Shown in pieces: positions 35,653 through 37,721 of a DNA stretch of 37,721 nucleotides (position 1 is its first letter; each line of letters starts with the position of its first letter). Made by a program: the position numbers and the translations under genes. This stretch comes from UBA2561 sp964577275 (GTDB lineage Bacteria > Bacteroidota > Bacteroidia > Cytophagales > Thermoflexibacteraceae). The stretch covers positions 1 through 37,721 of the forward strand of contig CAZNYR010000035.1 of assembly GCA_964577275.1 (NCBI GenBank), written 5' to 3'. A model generated the notes under the pieces. The model had not been told where the DNA came from. It saw only the letters and a list, made by a program, of their open reading frames with translations, and ran no database searches.

Positions 35653-37605
35653 ATGAGAACCATGAAAATTACATTACCTGACGGTTCGGTCAGAGAATTT
35701 GAGAGCGGAGCAACAAGTCTGGACGTTGCTAAGGACATCAGCGAAGGACTCGCCCGAAATGTCCTCGCCGCCGAAGTAAACGGCGCAGTCTGGGATGCCA
35801 CTCGCCCAATTTTGGACGATGCTCATGTCAAATTATTGACTTGGAATGACGCTCACGGCAAATCAACGTTTTGGCATTCATCGGCGCATCTTTTGGCGGA
35901 AGCCTTAGAAGCGTTATATCCCGGCGTAAAACTGGGCATTGGACCCGCCATCGACACGGGATTTTATTACGATGTGGATTTTGGCAAGTACGAGTTTTCT
36001 TCGGATGATTTCCCAAAAATCGAAGAAAAAATGAAAGCACTTGCCAAAACCAAAAGCCAATATGTGCGCCAAGAAATCTCCAAAGCCGATGCCCTCGCAC
36101 ACTACACCCAAAAAGGCGATGAGTACAAATTAGACCTTTTGGACAGACTCCATGATGGCGAAATTACATTTTATACGCAAGGCAATTTTACCGATTTGTG
36201 TCGAGGTCCACACCTCCCAAACACAGGATTTATCAAAGCCGTGAAGCTGATGAATGTGGCGGGAGCGTACTGGCGAGGCGATGAAAAAAACAAAATGCTG
36301 ACCCGAATTTATGGCGTTACCTTCCCCAAACCCAAAGAATTAAACGAATATTTGGAGCTTTTGGAAGAAGCCAAAAAACGAGACCACCGAAAATTAGGCA
36401 AAGAATTAGAATTATTTACCTTTTCGCAAAATGTTGGGATGGGCTTGCCGTTGTGGATGCCCAAAGGCGCAACGCTCCGAGATAGATTAACTGAGTTTCT
36501 CAAAAAAGCACAAATCAAAGCGGGGTATAGTCAGGTCGTTACGCCACATATTGGCTCGAAAAAATTGTACGAAATTTCGGGACATTACGCCAAATATGGC
36601 AAGGATTCTTTCCAGCCGATTCATACGCCAGATGAAGACGAAGAGTTTTTGCTGAAGCCCATGAACTGTCCGCATCATTGCGAAATTTTTTCGGCTAAAC
36701 CACGCTCTTACAAGGAGTTACCGATTCGGTTTGCCGAATTTGGAACGGTTTATCGTTATGAACAAAGTGGCGAACTGCACGGTTTGACACGGGTTCGAGG
36801 CTTTACGCAAGATGATGCCCATATTTTTTGCCGTCCTGACCAAGTCAAAGAAGAATTTAAAAAAGTCATTGATTTGGTACTTTATGTTTTCAAAGCTCTT
36901 GGTTTTGAGGACTTTACGGCGCAAGTTTCGCTACGAGATACGGAAAATCGAGAAAAATATATCGGCAAAGATGAGGCTTGGGATTTGGCGGAGCAGCAAA
37001 TCAAAGAAGCGGCTGCCGAAAAAGAATTAAAAACAGTCGTTGAATATGGCGAAGCGGCTTTTTATGGTCCCAAACTCGATTTTATGGTCAAAGATGCGCT
37101 GGGTCGAAGCTGGCAGCTCGGCACGATTCAGGTCGATTATAATTTGCCTGAACGTTTCCAGTTGGAATATGTAGGCTCTGATAATCAGAAACATAGACCG
37201 GTCATGTTGCATCGTGCGCCATTTGGGTCATTGGAGCGGTTTATTGCCATTTTGATTGAAAACTGTGCGGGTAATTTTCCACTTTGGTTAGCTCCCGAAC
37301 AGGTGGCGGTTCTGCCGATTTCGGAAAAATATATAGACTATACAACGCAGATTTTCAAGGATTTAGAGGCGAATGATATTTCGGGTTATTTGGATAATCG
37401 GGATGAAAAAATCGGGCGGAAAATCCGTGATGCCGAAGTCAAAAAAATTCCGTATATGCTCATTATCGGCGAAAAAGAACAAGAATCGGGCATGATTTCG
37501 ATTCGGAAAAAAGGCGAAGGAGATGTAGGAAGTATGACCCTTGACCAATTTAAGGCATATTTTGCCAAAATTATTACCGATAGTATCGGCACTTTTGAAG
37601 GCTAA
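35653..37605 (+). CDS. thrS: Threonine--tRNA ligase
   Basis: Charges tRNA-Thr with threonine in the cytoplasm. 650 residues, full length for the bacterial enzyme. Domains: TGS ~1-65; editing domain with H75, H79, C183 and H187 (HSSAH, CRGPH); class II catalytic core with zinc ligands C339 (MNCPHHC), H390 (DDAHIF) and H520 (MLHRAPFGS), motif 2 near RFAEFGTVYRYEQSGELHGLTRVRGFTQ (~363-386) and motif 3 APFGSLERF; C-terminal anticodon-binding domain ~545-645. A second ATG at 35662 (reading MKITLPDG) is an equally likely start. It is preceded by the repeat-rich region, so it probably has its own promoter. I see no clear T-box, as expected outside Firmicutes. Confidence 0.97.
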   Translation: MRTMKITLPDGSVREFESGATSLDVAKDISEGLARNVLAAEVNGAVWDATRPILDDAHVKLLTWNDAHGKSTFWHSSAHLLAEALEALYPGVKLGIGPAIDTGFYYDVDFGKYEFSSDDFPKIEEKMKALAKTKSQYVRQEISKADALAHYTQKGDEYKLDLLDRLHDGEITFYTQGNFTDLCRGPHLPNTGFIKAVKLMNVAGAYWRGDEKNKMLTRIYGVTFPKPKELNEYLELLEEAKKRDHRKLGKELELFTFSQNVGMGLPLWMPKGATLRDRLTEFLKKAQIKAGYSQVVTPHIGSKKLYEISGHYAKYGKDSFQPIHTPDEDEEFLLKPMNCPHHCEIFSAKPRSYKELPIRFAEFGTVYRYEQSGELHGLTRVRGFTQDDAHIFCRPDQVKEEFKKVIDLVLYVFKALGFEDFTAQVSLRDTENREKYIGKDEAWDLAEQQIKEAAAEKELKTVVEYGEAAFYGPKLDFMVKDALGRSWQLGTIQVDYNLPERFQLEYVGSDNQKHRPVMLHRAPFGSLERFIAILIENCAGNFPLWLAPEQVAVLPISEKYIDYTTQIFKDLEANDISGYLDNRDEKIGRKIRDAEVKKIPYMLIIGEKEQESGMISIRKKGEGDVGSMTLDQFKAYFAKIITDSIGTFEG

Positions 37606-37630
37606 AGACACCAAAATTTTAGCTTTGAAG

Positions 37631-37657
37631 CCAGTAGCTTGTTTAATAGGCTACTGG
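37631..37657 (+). terminator. Hairpin after thrS, possible weak terminator
   Basis: ccagtagc (37631-37638) pairs with gctactgg (37650-37657) around an 11-base loop, 25 bases after the thrS stop. Only a short interrupted T stretch follows, so termination may be inefficient. Confidence 0.4.
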
Positions 37658-37721
37658 TTGTTAAGCAGTACGGAGTATTTAGTATCAAGTATTAAGACGA
37701 TATAATTATTTGAAAATCAAT

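Noticed and set aside
37606..37721. tRNA or other RNA gene after thrS
   Set aside because: Only a simple hairpin is seen; no cloverleaf arms or GTTCGA-type T loop.

Overview
The window looks like a stretch of a Bacteroidota chromosome, most likely from the Cytophagales. Evidence: a very large secreted protein with a C-terminal type IX secretion (T9SS) type A sorting domain; a second secreted protein with a gliding-motility-type (type B) C-terminal domain; mevalonate-pathway and carotenoid genes; A/T-rich coding with few Shine-Dalgarno sites; and HAMP/GAF/coiled-coil proteins of the kind common in this order. It is a draft scaffold, with 10-N gaps at 23284-23293 and 28485-28494.

Layout. 1-9915 (+): the last ~3300 residues of a giant modular surface protein whose start lies outside the window. 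A hairpin terminator separates it from a minus-strand block (10050-17372): NAD kinase, a membrane HAMP/GAF sensor with no output domain, a YfiT/DinB-type metal-dependent transferase, and a 1373-residue double-DUF445 membrane protein. From the divergent region at 17373-17653 a tight plus-strand run (17654-26404) reads LolC/E-like permease, CapA-like lipoprotein, TPR lipoprotein, large SF1 helicase, ThiD and CrtZ, with gaps of -4 to 45 bases. It converges on a minus-strand isoprenoid operon: SDR, mevalonate diphosphate decarboxylase, GHMP/mevalonate kinase. Then come a small helical protein (-), a lipoprotein of the beta-lactamase/serine hydrolase family with a degenerate active site, a hotdog thioesterase, a lone LolD-like ATPase, and the T9SS type B protein. 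The window ends with a repeat-rich accessory gap holding an orphan DUF433 antitoxin, and with threonyl-tRNA ligase.

Functional threads. CrtZ, the mevalonate decarboxylase and the kinase point to isoprenoid and carotenoid synthesis (isopentenyl diphosphate supply and hydroxylation to zeaxanthin-type pigments). The permease and the LolD-like ATPase are separated by about 13 kb and could belong to the same lipoprotein-release type of machinery, but nothing in the window proves they pair.

I did not find an obvious new multi-gene system such as a CRISPR array, retron or phage. The most interesting items are: the DUF433 antitoxin whose DUF5615-type toxin partner stops after nine codons; a cluster of palindromic repeats next to it; the double-DUF445 architecture; the permease with no normal start codon before its conserved N-terminus; the serine-hydrolase homologue lacking its catalytic lysine; and a scaffold gap that appears to be false because the two contig ends share six bases and join in frame.
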